A DNA stretch of 64,000 nt, taken from NCBI GenBank assembly GCA_030220185.1, contig JASPKZ010007426.1:342501-406500 (forward strand). The letters run 5' to 3'. The stretch is from Diploptera punctata. Lineage: Eukaryota; Arthropoda; Insecta; Blattodea; Blaberidae. Made by a program: the position numbers and the translations under genes. A model generated the notes under the pieces. It searched no databases, was not told the origin of the DNA, and was given only the letters and a program-made list of their open reading frames with translations. Below, piece after piece: positions 10,061-20,626 of this stretch. How positions within the stretch are numbered: position 1 is the first letter of the stretch; every line of letters starts with the position of its first letter.

Positions 10061-10370
10061 GCCTTAACTCCACCAGGCTAAATAAATCTAATCTAATCTA
10101 ATCTAATCTAAAAGCACATTAACTTTCGTCTTTCAGTTCATTTACGCCAAGAAGACCGGTTAAGTAGATTCCCGGGCAACGATGGGTAATCAGCTCGGGG
10201 TATCTAAAAATAATTACAATATAAATGTATAATTACTTTTCGTTTCACTTATTCAACTAAACATAAAAACACGTTAATTTTCATTTATTTAGGCGTAGCA
10301 GCGCACGCCAGGTGTTGGCTAGTGTTTATACAATCTGGTTTCTGTTTCACGTATCGGATATTTTGAATTT

Positions 10371-10788
10371 GTATTTTTTTTTTTTTTTGTATTGTAAGCC
10401 TATGTTTTCCCTTTACAGAGATTTAGGCGCTCTCTCCCTACAGGGAAGAATTTGAACCATACTAATTTAGTTACGCTTGTTTTCGTATAGATGTCATTTT
10501 GAGTGGTACTGGTCAGCGTTCCGCCTCATACTGACATCTAGGAAACCAAGGTAGTACTAGGACGGGATAATTCGGTAAATTTTGCTTAGAGGCCTTTTCA
10601 TTCAGGCTTAAGGATTTTTTACGAGCCTGAAAATCTTCAGACTCAGGACCTACGGCTTAAAGTCCCTCCCGGAGGACTTGCACCTTGGATTTTTCCGTCC
10701 TAAAAATCCATCGACCCCGGCCGGGTTTGAACCCGCGACCCTTGGGACCAGAGGCAAGGAGCATAACCACTAGTCCACCGCGGCCGAT
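10371..10788 (-). mobile_element. SINE-4, complete with poly(A) tail
   Basis: Minus strand starts TCGGCCGCGGTGGACTAGTG with box B-like GGGTTCAAACCCG, and ends in CTTACAATAC and a run of A. The 12-bp target duplication TATTTTGAATTT lies at 10359-10370 and 10789-10800. Confidence 0.88.
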
Positions 10789-10800
10789 TATTTTGAATTT

Positions 10801-11195
10801 AAATACTTTATTTATTGAAAAATAACATTTCTTAGTATTTTGTATTCTTTTATCTATGTCTTCCTGGATATTTATTATTATGTTTGTATAGTACCTTTAA
10901 ACAGGAGTCCATAAATTAATCTGTTGTTGAAGTAATGTAAATTTTACTGCTTGAAACTTGCTGATAGTAAGTGTTAATTCTAACAAAACCATCACAGTCT
11001 TACACAATTTATTACTCTTCTCAACAGAAGGACTAAACAATCAGCATAACCTTAAATTGGCGATCAAATAATTTATTCTTCCAGTTATTTAAATGTTCCG
11101 GACCGAAAAAAAAACAAGATTATGAAAAACTCTTAAGTTATTATTGTACATCATTACGTAATTTGATGCAGATATAAATAATTTCTACCCATTTT
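10801..11195. other. AT-rich stretch, nothing recognised
   Basis: No coding frame, repeat or RNA gene that I can support. Confidence 0.45.
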
Positions 11196-11608
11196 TATAT
11201 TGTCATTTATATACGAATGTATGCCTGTTTGTCCTATATAGACTTCTAAACCGCTTAACTGATCTTAGTGAAAATTTGTATATACAGAGTTTCAGATGCG
11301 GCGAGTGTTTAGCCGTTATCTATTATATTCTAAAATCATTAGATGTAGGAGTCACCTGAAAGGAAAATTTAAAAATCGCTCTATCAGTCGCAATTTTCGA
11401 TGTTTCACAACAAAATTCGGAATATCGTATTAGAATAAACCGAGGTACGTATTATCCAAAAATTATCTAAATCTGACTGTCGGAAGTGGGTGTTTACCTG
11501 AAATTTAAAAATTTACTCTAGCAACCGCCATGTTTGGATCGTCGCAGTGTATACAATATAGTTAATTAACCCGCAATGTTTAATTTATTTAGGCCGAGTA
11601 TTAGTTAG
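11196..11608 (+). mobile_element. HEL-2 Helitron-like element
   Basis: Shares AAATTTAAAAATCGCTCTA, AATTTTCGATGTTTCACAAC and a 3' end with TTTAATTTATTTAGGC with the longer copy at 29984. The 3' end reads ATTAGTTAG followed by T, a decayed CTAG-T. No protein is encoded. Confidence 0.6.
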
Positions 11609-11705
11609 TTTTAAATAAAAAATAAAGCATTTGTATTAAAAAAATGGTTGACCTTTGTATTACATTTGCCGAGTTACACAATTTTGTAAATATGGCAACA
11701 TTTAT

Positions 11706-12070
11706 GTCCATCGCTGTGATCTCGAGGTAGCGTGCTGTCTTGTCACGCAGCGGGCCCAGGTTCGATCCTCGTCGGGACAAGTTTCCTAGGTAAGGATTTT
11801 TCTGGGTTTTTCCTAACCTATAAGACACATGTCAGAAAAAAATAAGGCCCAAACGGTCCCCGAACACCATCTGGCCATCTTTATAATATTCAACTCAGTA
11901 GATTGTTTAGTATAAGGTCTTTCCTGGCGATTTATCATCATCATCACCTCTCGTACCATCGGGGCAGCGTAACCCCGCCTTCAAGACGCCCCAACCTTAT
12001 AAATGGATTACAAGTACGCCATGCCAGCAGACAATACCATAAATGTCCTAATTACAACCTAGTGGCATTG
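11706..12070 (+). mobile_element. SINE-2a
   Basis: tRNA-like head GTCCATCGCTGTGATCTCGA with box B-like GGTTCGATCCTCG, then the conserved AAGGCCCAAACGGTCCCCGA middle. The 3' body is the 'a' type (GGGGCAGCGTAACCCCGCC to GTGGCATTG). An internally deleted LINE-A follows at once. Confidence 0.82.
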
Positions 12071-12090
12071 ATATATATATATTTACACTC

Positions 12091-12940
12091 CTCTCCATTG
12101 TATCTTTACTTGTCGTGGTGGAGTGGCTTGCGTGCTTAAATGATCCCTAGAGCTAAGCCAGCGGTAGCATTGCTGCCGATAGAGTTACCTATGCCCGACT
12201 GGTCGAAGGTGATAAGCCAAACGAAAAAGTACCTTGGTCGAGAGTGACGGTCTTTCGCCGTAAAAATACAACCGTGAAGAAATGCGAACATGGGTTCCAC
12301 TGGGGTAGAATTTTCCGGAGGTAAAAAGTCCCCCATTCGGTTCTCCGGGCGGGACTACTTCAGGAAATCTATGCCAAAGGCTCAAACACAGGGACATGTT
12401 CCTGGGAACATGTAATATTAGGACTTCATTGAAAAACACCTTAAACTTAAAATATATAAAACTATTATTCTACCAGTTAGGACCTATATTATAAGGATGC
12501 GAAACATGGACTCCTACTTTAAGGGAGGAAAGGAGATTACGAGTATTTAAGAATAAAGTTCTTCGGAAAATTTTTGGACCAATGAGAGATGAACAGACAG
12601 GTGAATGGAGAAGACTACAAACAGTGAACTACATGGTCTTTATAGGAAACCGGATATGAGTACAGTTAAGTGCCGTAGACTGCGATTGGCAGGACATGTG
12701 GTACGAATGTTGAATGAAAGACGTGTATGGAAGCTTCTTGTAGGAAAACCAGAGGGAAAATGTCCAGTTGGTAGACCAAGAATGAGGTGGGGAAAATACC
12801 ATTCATCATGATTTGAGGGAAGTAGATTATACAGAGAATTATTGGAAAACATTAGCTCAGGGTAGGGATGTAAGGCGAGCTTATGTCCGCGCGGCGATGA
12901 ACCTACGGGTTCGTTTTTGCCGGTGAGTTAGTTAGTTATA
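12091..12940 (+). mobile_element. Internally deleted LINE-A (half-LINE) with TSD
   Basis: It joins the LINE-A 5' region (GTGGTGGAGTGGCTTGCGTG, ending in a degenerate FLGTCNIRT version of the endonuclease start GTWNVRT near 12400) directly to the C-terminal coding region and 3' end (YKTIILPV-like to the TTAG tail). The exact 10-bp duplication ATTTACACTC at 12081-12090 and 12941-12950 shows it inserted as this short form. The endonuclease body and RT core are missing. It would depend on a full-length LINE-A for mobility. Confidence 0.8.
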
Positions 12941-13080
12941 ATTTACACTCTGTATAATACTACTTCTCTACCTATAATATATCAAACGATGTTGATAGTG
13001 TTTTAAATCATACCGAACGTTAAGAAACTTTGAATAACGTAGGCTGGTATAGCCTACGTACTGTGTCATAAGTATACTCG

Positions 13081-13420
13081 GACCAACGGATCTGTACCCC
13101 TACAGCGCTGACATCGTTCTTAGAAAAGTGCACATCTATACTCACACCATTTCACCGCACTCCCCTCCAACTACGTCAAACGACAGCCAAGGTAACTCAC
13201 CCAGTAGGGATGATGCTAAAATTCCCCCAGTGCCACGGCTCTTGAATATTTGAATAATGCAAGGTTGGAGTTGAGTTGACAACACTGGAGTGCAAGTGCA
13301 AGAGAAAGATAGAAAAGAGAGAGAGAGAGATAGGAATGCAGGGAGGGAAATGATTTGCCGAGGCAGAAAAGGGAGTAGACTTTAGTTCGCATATCTTACG
13401 GGGGCACAGATCCGTTGGAC
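13081..13420. mobile_element. TIR-bounded 340-bp element, superfamily unclear
   Basis: Termini are inverted repeats of about 21 bp: GACCAACGGATCTGTACCCC on the left and GTCCAACGGATCTGTGCCCC reading in from the right. No clear target duplication or coding frame is visible. A short GAGA run lies at about 13317-13332. Confidence 0.55.
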
Positions 13421-13703
13421 AGACAATGATGTCTTTTTTTAAAAAAAATTAATTTGCATTATTTTTATTGATAAGAAATTAACCTTCCCTTTCAAAGCAG
13501 TTAACATCATATCATATGGTTTTGAGCCTTTTTTTTTATCCCGCGACGTTACTGTATCTGGTTTTTATGCGAAGAATTCGATGAAACTTGCAGCTTCAAA
13601 GTTTTCAAAATTTCACGCAATAAATGGGCAAAATGGATCATGGATCGAAACAGATGGTAATCTGAAGGCGAAAGATGAGGGTTTATGCTGGATGTGGTAG
13701 CAG
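13421..13703. other. Non-coding stretch, nothing recognised
   Basis: Contains short A and T runs, no supportable gene. Confidence 0.4.
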
Positions 13704-13935
13704 TTATTATTCGTTTGGCTTAACTTTGCAAGAAATTTGTAGAAAGAGAGAACTGTGCTCGCTTTTCTCACTCGCACCAGTGTTTTTGGCGTTTCTTTAC
13801 CAGATGTTAATAGGGGTAAGGGAGAATACGAAATCTGACAACAGGGTGGGTTCGTTCTTTTGTAACTGGGCGAAAGCGGTCAAGGATCTAGCATATCTTC
13901 ATCTCTCTCTTTGCCAAGTTAAGCCAGATATACAA
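13704..13935. mobile_element. MITE-B copy 1
   Basis: Starts near TTATTCGTTTGGCTTAACTT and ends GCCAAGTTAAGCCAGATATA, CAA; the two ends are inverted copies. The interior (ACCAGATGTTAATAGGGGTA and GCGAAAGCGGTCAAGGATCT) matches the second copy at 41468-41687. The open frame over it is not conserved in that copy and is not treated as a gene. Confidence 0.7.
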
Positions 13936-14470
13936 TAAATTGTTTCAAATTCCTGAATTTTTGTCGGGTTTAAACCCACACTATTTAAAATTCAAGATCT
14001 CTTACTAGTTGTTGAGAATAGACCCGCATCAACTTTACGCCTGTTGGGAACAAACTCCCAGTGAATCGCACCTTCAAAATTCCACCAGGCATGCATTAAA
14101 AACCGGCATTACTTATGAAATAATCTAGTAATATGCAACAGTTAAATGGCGAATTTGTATGTGACAAAAAGTGTCAATGGCAAATTGATTTATTCTACTG
14201 ACGTATATATATAGGAATCAAATGGACATTTGATTAGATTATGTAATACAAGCCACGTGACTCTAGAGCAAATAGGAGCCTTGCAAAGGAGAGTTCACAA
14301 ATACAGTTTGCACAGGCTTGTTTACCACTTCAACTCCAAATACTACGGATTACTATTGTAAATTGCAGGATTTCGTGTTCCAGTCTACCAATTAACAGAA
14401 TTTCATTTCAAATGCGCCCTCCGCCTTAAAAGTACAGTTACCAGGAAGAAACTCTTGATACCAAATTTAC
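13936..14470. other. Non-coding stretch, nothing recognised
   Basis: Near-random DNA with scattered short frames. No repeat shared with the rest of the window was noticed. Confidence 0.4.
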
Positions 14471-14475
14471 CAAAT

Positions 14476-14795
<320 letters not shown>

Positions 14796-14981
14796 TGTAT
14801 ATTAAAAACTGATAATCTCTAAGTCCATAGTCATTTATGTATTTTTTTTTAATTCGTGTCAATTATTAAGATTGGTTGGAGAAAATCCTCAATGATGAGA
14901 AAAATTTTCAAAATGAATGAATGAATGAATGATAAAAATAATAATAATAATAATAATAATAATATAATAAAATAATATTAA

Positions 14982-15013
<32 letters not shown>

Positions 15014-15137
15014 GTCCACCGCTGTATATTAAAAACTGATAATCTCTAAGTCCATAGTCATTTATGTATTTTTTTTAATTCGTGTCAATTATTAAGATTG
15101 GTTGGAGAAAATCCTCAATGATGAGAAAATTTTCAAA

Positions 15138-15221
15138 ATGAATGAATGAATGAATGAATGAATGAATGAATGAATGAATGAATGAATGAATGAATGAATG
15201 AATGAATGAATGAATGAATGA
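15138..15221 (+). repeat. (GAAT)n microsatellite
   Basis: About 20 copies of AATG in the second duplication unit; only about four are in the first unit near 14913-14931. Confidence 0.95.
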
Positions 15222-15269
15222 TAAAAATAATGATAATAATAATATAATACTATAATAAAATAATATTAA

Positions 15270-15270
<1 letters not shown>

Positions 15271-15357
<87 letters not shown>
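15271..15357 (+). repeat. (TTA)n microsatellite
   Basis: Pure TTA run directly before SINE-2b; the parallel run in the first unit is only about 25 bp. Confidence 0.95.
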
Positions 15358-15358
<1 letters not shown>

Positions 15359-15685
15359 GTCCACCGCTGTGGTCTCGAGGTAGCGTGCTGCCTTGTCACG
15401 CAGCGGGCCCGGGTTCGATCCCCGGTCGGGACAGTTTTTCTAAGTGAGGTTTTTATCGGGGTTTTTTCCTCACCTGCAAGACAAATGTCAGGAAAACTTT
15501 AAGGCCCAAACGGTCCCTGAAATCATATTGCCATAATTATCATCATCATCATCATCCTTCACCGGTGTGGAAAGCAACGGGAAGCTACCACACCTACAAT
15601 TCTCCAGTAAAGCTGCAAAGCATAGCATGAAAATGCTATGATTGCAGTGAAAGACCTGGCCTCGGGGAGAATTACTATGGATGGA
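15359..15685 (+). mobile_element. SINE-2b, full length
   Basis: Head GTCCACCGCTGTGGTCTCGA, box B-like GGGTTCGATCCCCGG, shared middle, then the 'b' body (CACCGGTGTGGAAAGCAACG, AAAATGCTATGATTGCAGTG) ending ATTACTATGGATGGA. It is followed by TTA repeats. Confidence 0.88.
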
Positions 15686-15871
<186 letters not shown>

Positions 15872-15874
15872 AGA

Positions 15875-16120
15875 CTATGAATAGTCGATAATGAGTTCAT
15901 AGGAAGTATTTTGGACTAAAGAGAGATGAACAAAAATGTGAATGGAGAACACTACTAAAAAACAAAGTGAGATATATAATATTCTTTATTGAAACATTAG
16001 TATGAACAGTTAAGTGTCGTAGACTGTGTTGGGCAGGATATGTATCACGAAAGGTGCATGAAAACTCCTTGTAGGAAAATCAGAAGGAAAGCGCCCAGCA
16101 AGTAGGTCAAGATTTCATTT
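15875..16120 (+). mobile_element. LINE-A degenerate fragment
   Basis: TTTTGGACTAAAGAGAGATG, GTCGTAGACTG and AAGCGCCCAGCAAGTAGG match LINE-A C-terminal coding DNA. It is cut off before the 3' end and continues in LINE-B. Confidence 0.7.
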
Positions 16121-16470
16121 CTACTTCTTTAACAGTAGCCATTGCCTACTCCTTGAAGTCCCTTCCTGAAGATACCAGGGGCTGTCCCACACTAAACACT
16201 TTTAAGTCAAGCTATATGTAATGAAATTTATTATTTTCATTAGTATTTTTTTTATTTTAATTTAAATTAATATTACCCGTATTACCCTATCTACTTTTTA
16301 TCTTTTAATTTGTATCCAATGCAACGCATTTTATGTATTAATTATATTAGGTATACTATGTAATCATTTATTTTTTATTAATCAATTTATAATATTAATT
16401 GTTGGAACTTTATCACCTGGTTGATTAGTGGATATAGCTAAACTCTGCTAAATAAAATAAAGGTTTTATT
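16121..16470 (+). mobile_element. LINE-B 3' end, inserted in LINE-A
   Basis: AACAGTAGCCATTGCCTACT, ACCAGGGGCTGTCCCACACT and the terminal ATCACCTGGTTGATTAGTGG then TAAATAAAATAAAGG are diverged LINE-B 3' sequence. LINE-A sequence lies on both sides, in the same orientation, suggesting insertion into it. Confidence 0.7.
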
Positions 16471-17035
16471 ATTAAAGACAGCGATGGGCAGGACATGTGG
16501 CACATATGGGGATTGAAAGAGGGGCTTGGAAGATTCCTGTTGGAAAATCAATCGGAAAACGCCCAGTTGATAGTGATGGAGAATAACATTAACCATGATT
16601 GAAGGGAAGTAGATTGGGAGGCACGCCGTAGCGAAGAGAGCTAGAACCCAGAAAGTCGAGGGTTCGATTCCCGGTGGGGTCACGATTTTTAAACTGACCC
16701 AAACCTTCTGGTGGCATCATGACCCTGGGGTCGATTCAGCCTAGCCTCTAACGAATATGAGTACCGGACACTTGTTCTGGCGGTAAAGGCAGCCGTCAGG
16801 TAGGGCTGATAACCTGGCTGACATCAGGTGCCGATTGTCTAGAAAAAGTGGGAGCCTCAATCTCCTACTTTCCCGAGAGTCTCCTATGGCCTATAGTGGA
16901 ATCATTGCCTTTTTTAAGGGAAGTAGATTATACAAGGTGTGATTAGAAAACATTAGCTCAGAATATGGATGTGGCGAGAGCTTATGTCTGCGCGGCCATG
17001 AACCTACGGGTTCGCTAGGGTATGTGAGTAAATTA
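16471..17035 (+). mobile_element. LINE-A 3' end containing SINE-1
   Basis: GACAGCGATGGGCAGGACAT to the terminal CGCGCGGCC-like end (TGCGCGGCCATGAACCTACG). SINE-1 splits it at 16615/16916. The coding frame is broken by indels. Confidence 0.8.
16616..16915 (+). mobile_element. SINE-1 inserted in LINE-A
   Basis: 300 bp from GGAGGCACGCCGTAGCG to a T-rich tail. The 14-bp duplication AAGGGAAGTAGATT at 16602-16615 and 16916-16929 brackets it. The head is slightly degraded. Confidence 0.88.
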
Positions 17036-17220
17036 GTTCACTAACTAACTCACTGGCACTATCGAACCCGTAGGTCCATGATCGCTCGAACATAAGCTCT
17101 CCGTATATCCCTATCCTGAGCCAACGTTTTCCAATCATCCCTGTATAATCTACTTCCCTCAAATCATAGTTAATGTTATTCTCCCACCTCATTCTTGGTC
17201 TACCAACTGGGCGTTTTGGT
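17036..17220 (-). mobile_element. LINE-A 3' end, tail-to-tail with the previous copy
   Basis: CACTAACTAACTCACTGGCA to CCAACTGGGCGTTTTGG is LINE-A on the minus strand. It forms an inverted pair with the plus copy, joined at the TTAG tails. Confidence 0.85.
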
Positions 17221-17965
17221 AGTTAGTTATTATTATTTGCTATATCAAAATAAGGAGTAGAGTCATAGGAAGAGGATGCCAAAAGTTTCTTTACTTAAGA
17301 CGCCAGTGAAATAATTTATAGGGGCTGGATTAAAAAAAAAGAAATATTCATTTCTAATAGGATAAGTTTGAGACACATTTTTAAAGAAAGAAGTCCGAAA
17401 AATGAAGTTGTACATTAATATAGGACATTAGCATAGAACAGAGAGAGAGAGAGAGAGAGAGAGAGTGATGTGCTATGTAAAACATGGGTTGGAAATGCTT
17501 TGAAATCCTATAAGAGCCCAAACTACATGCTCTTTATCATATGTCTGTTAGCAGTTGCTGTACAAACGTATTTCACGAGAGTTGCACTAATGAAAACCCT
17601 CTTGCTCGGAATCTTATCTTCATATTTCTTAATACAGTTCCTCCTCCCAGTCTACCGGCACGAGTTAACTGCAAGAATGAGACGTTATCTAAAGACATTT
17701 TTCCAGGAATATTTCATTCTTCAGGGATTTATACTTAATTATATTTTCTTGTTATTTTAAAAAATGTATATTACTGAAAGGAGATTTTTAAAAAATGCCT
17801 TTACTAGTCGTCATTTTTTATTTACAGCATATTAACTTTTTTGCTAAGACATCAAATGCAGAATGGAAACAAATTGTACCTAAAAACTTTTAGAACTACT
17901 TTGATGTAAGGAGCCAGGATTTCAGTATCTAATATAGCAATTATTAGATTAGTAATAATTATTAT

Positions 17966-18013
<48 letters not shown>

Positions 18014-18244
18014 TTACTTTATTTTAATCTTCCTCTTACGGGTATTTCTACATCCCACGACACCCAAACTTTACAGGAACACGACCTGTCGGGAGAGAAT
18101 TTCAAACTCTGGATCGCACTCATACTTTTTGACCACACAAGGATATCGAGGTCCCCTCTGAATGAGTGATCAGATGAAAGCCAGGCCAATTCCGAGACAA
18201 CAAAAACATTTAAGACAAATCAAACAATTCACTTACACATTCAT
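17221..18244. other. Non-coding stretch with GA and TC runs
   Basis: Holds (GA)n at about 17440-17466 and (TC)n at about 17970-18011. An open frame at 17470-17760 (96 residues, hydrophobic: SPNYMLFIICLLAVAV and LLLGILSSYFLIQFLLPVY) could encode two membrane helices, but its base composition, its position after a GA run and the overlapping alternative frame give no support for a gene. Confidence 0.4.
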
Positions 18245-18670
18245 ACTAAATAAGGCTATTATGATATGGGTAATTATGATGTCTCACAATGTTGTATGAA
18301 TGTGAAACTTGGGCTCCAGCGAAATAAATAGAGAATATAGAATACAGACGGTGGAGATGAGGTTCCTCAGACAAATTAAAGGATGTGCAAAACTTGATAG
18401 AATCAGAAATGAGGGTATAAGAGAAGAAGTAGAAGTGCAGCATCTCTTGGATAAAATCACGAATTATAGACAAAAGTAGATTGATCACATGAATGGAATG
18501 AGTAATGAGAGATATCCACTACTAGCAAGAAATTGTCAAGCAAGAGGAAGACGTGATGTTGGAAGACCTAGAAAACGTTGGGTTAATGTATTATGAAGTC
18601 GGAACATGCAATTGCCTAATTCTTCGAGTGATGATAATGATGATTATAATGATTATAATTATAATTATGT
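18245..18670 (+). mobile_element. LINE-D C-terminal remnant
   Basis: Forward pieces in several frames read MRFLRQIKGCAKLDRIRNE-like, EVEVQHLLDKITNYRQK-like, then ARGRRDVGRPRKRWVNVL. This is the 3' coding end of an EN/RT LINE of the type also seen at 26833-27328. The 3' UTR is short and ends in GAT/TAA-rich sequence. Confidence 0.7.
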
Positions 18671-19185
18671 TCGGGGACCAGCGAATTTTTCCCAATGAAG
18701 CGATGTTTTTGATGAACAGGCGAATAAACCTTTGCCTAATTTCTTAAAATAATTAACCAAATAAACATAAACTATTACCAGGAGATCCCTTGACCACAGA
18801 ATTATTATAACGTCAAGCCTGAAAAAAGAGGCCTCTGTGTAAAATTATTCCGCCCTTTCATTTCAGCTTTGAATTGTGACGCTGAATGAGTCCTGTGCTA
18901 TAGCTAGAGTAGTGTGGCTCATTCCACATCTCTAGCTTTCGGCCTCTCTCCTTGTCCGGCAATGCGTGATTTCCGATAGTCCTGCTCTAGAGAGGTAAAC
19001 ACCTTATTTCTATCCTATCTACATCGACTTTCGGCTTAACAACAACGCCGCTAAATATGCGTGAATTAAGCGACTAAACCCTATATTGATAGTAGTAAAT
19101 TGGTTGCCAAGGAGACGCAGTTGATTCTAGCGTGCTATGCATAGTCTTCGTAGTAGTATTATCAAACTACAAACAAAAGATGAAA
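18671..19185. other. Non-coding stretch with SINE-4-like fragment
   Basis: TCAAGCCTGAAAAAAGAGGC near 18814 resembles the SINE-4 3' region. The rest is not recognised. Confidence 0.4.
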
Positions 19186-19812
19186 TCTAATATATAAAAA
19201 TGAATGTTTGTTTGTTCGTACTTCATGCGCGGCCACACCGTTGATCCGATTGTGATAGGGCTTTTTGCAAAATGTTCAGGAGATTCCCGGGATGAACATA
19301 GGCTATAAGAGAGTTGCGATACCCAAATCCTACACCCTAAAAAATCGCCCTTTGTAGTGAAAAACATGAAAAAACTAGCATAAATGGCTTACGCAGCCTA
19401 AACAATAACAAATACACAAAATGAATGTACACAGAATTGAATATCTCAAAAAGCTCTACAAAAAAGTCCGCGACAGCATATGTTTATCTCTTACGGATAA
19501 CTCACAATAACCATTTTTGTCTTTCATTGATGCCAAGAAGATCGAGACAAGTACGTAGATTACTGTGCAAGCATAGCAGCACATGACGGGTATTCTTTTA
19601 CGGGTAACTCATAATAATGAATTTTGTCTTTTAGCTCATTTATGCCAAGAAGATCGAGATAAGTAGATTCCCGGGCAACGCCGGTAATCAGCACGGGGAA
19701 TCTTAAAATAATTACGATAAACATTTGTAATTATTTTTCATTTTACTTATTCAACGAATCATAAGAAGTAGGCCTACATTAATTTTTGTCTTTCAGCTCA
19801 TTTATTCCAAGA
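19186..19812 (+). mobile_element. HEL-1 copy, 3'-truncated
   Basis: Starts TCTAATATATAAAAATGAAT after an A, followed by GTTTGTTTGTTCGTAC and the internal AGATTCCCGGGCAACGCCGG unit; stops in a second unit at about 19812. No CTAG end. Confidence 0.75.
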
Positions 19813-20114
19813 AGCCCTTCAATTGAATTGAAATTAATAATAATAATAATAATATAATAATAATAATAATAATAATATTTGCAAGTTTATTTATAGTAAA
19901 GTTAATATAGAGAATATTCATTTCGGTGTTATTACATATAAAACAGGTATTTATTTTTATTTCAGATGAAATAAACTTACTTTGGTTATGGAGAAGTTCA
20001 GATGGTCGGACTTTAACCGGCATTACATCACAGAGAAGGTAAGCACTTTTTATTCAGAGTATCGCCAGATGATGTGGACTCTATGGTAAAATGCACAAAT
20101 GTTTATGTGAGTTT
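19813..20114. other. Unassigned DNA with short (AAT)n
   Basis: AAT repeats at about 19838-19877; otherwise no gene or repeat recognised. Confidence 0.5.
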
Positions 20115-20420
20115 GCAATCATCATCATCATCATCATCAAGGGATTAAGCCTGTTGGCTCGTTCCGGTTTTATGAAAGCTAGAATTGTTACAATTATTCA
20201 GACCATCTTCTGTGTGGGCGTCCAACATTTCTCCTTCCGTGCGGTTTATAATTTAGCAATAATTTTGGAAATCTTTCTTCTATCAATAGGCCTATGTTCT
20301 TTCCAGTCGTTCCTGTATTTAATTATTCGGTCTATAAGTTTGCAATCCTGACAACTAATTCCATCATTTTTCACTGGAGTCTCAATCACAAGTGACTTTA
20401 GATATCTCCATAGGAAATAA
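20115..20420 (-). mobile_element. LINE-E 3' end (degenerate)
   Basis: On the minus strand the end is a GATGATGAT tail; the body (complement of TTAAGCCTGTTGGCTCGTTC and of ATTTCTCCTTCCGTGCGG) resembles segments at 22310 and 40845. These look like the 3' coding end and tail of another EN/RT LINE family. The assignment is by resemblance only. Confidence 0.5.
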
Positions 20421-20626
20421 TCAAGGGGAATCAGGTCACATCCTGCATCATGACTTTCTAGTCATCAGGCTCTTCCTTGCAGGAACTAAATGATCTAGTA
20501 CATGTAAATAAACAGCATGGCACATGTAAACGTTTAGGCACGTTAGTTGTAAATCAGCTAGAAAACAGTAACGCTAGACAATGTGATAGACAAATATACT
20601 TCCATATGCTGGCTTCTCCAACCCTA

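Larger units (their letters stand above)
8685..10110 (+). mobile_element. LINE-B2, 5'-truncated, inserted in HEL-1
   Basis: Coding remnant (8690-9312), 3' UTR, then GGCTAAATAAA and an AATCT-repeat tail at about 10085-10110. HEL-1 sequence stops at about 8684 (TTATTCAACTA) and resumes with the next internal unit at about 10111. It is related to LINE-B (shared GGCCTTAACTC 3' motif) but has a five-base tail unit instead of TTA. Confidence 0.75.
7916..10322 (+). mobile_element. HEL-1 Helitron-like element with nested LINE and SINE
   Basis: The left end is A followed by TCTAATATATAAAAATG and the right end is GGTGTTGGCTAG followed by T, fitting the Helitron rule of 5'-TC, 3'-CTAG and insertion between A and T. 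Internal units of about 150 bp starting CACATTAATTTTCGTCTTTC occur at about 8398, 8549 and 10112. No Rep/helicase is present, so it is non-autonomous. Related copies lie at 19186, 50140 and 54990. A LINE-B-like insertion splits it at about 8684/10110. Confidence 0.75.
14796..15367 (+). repeat. Tandem duplication including LINE-C 3' end, microsatellites and a SINE-2 edge
   Basis: Unit 1 is 14796-15022 and unit 2 is 15023-15367. Both run from TGTATATTAAAAACTGATAA to ATGTCCACCGC, the first bases of SINE-2. Microhomology TGT lies at the junctions. Unit 2 is 118 bp longer because its GAAT and TTA arrays have expanded. Confidence 0.88.

Noticed and set aside
15359..15430. tRNA gene (SINE-2 head)
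   Set aside because: Same reasoning: repeated, diverged and fused to a SINE body.
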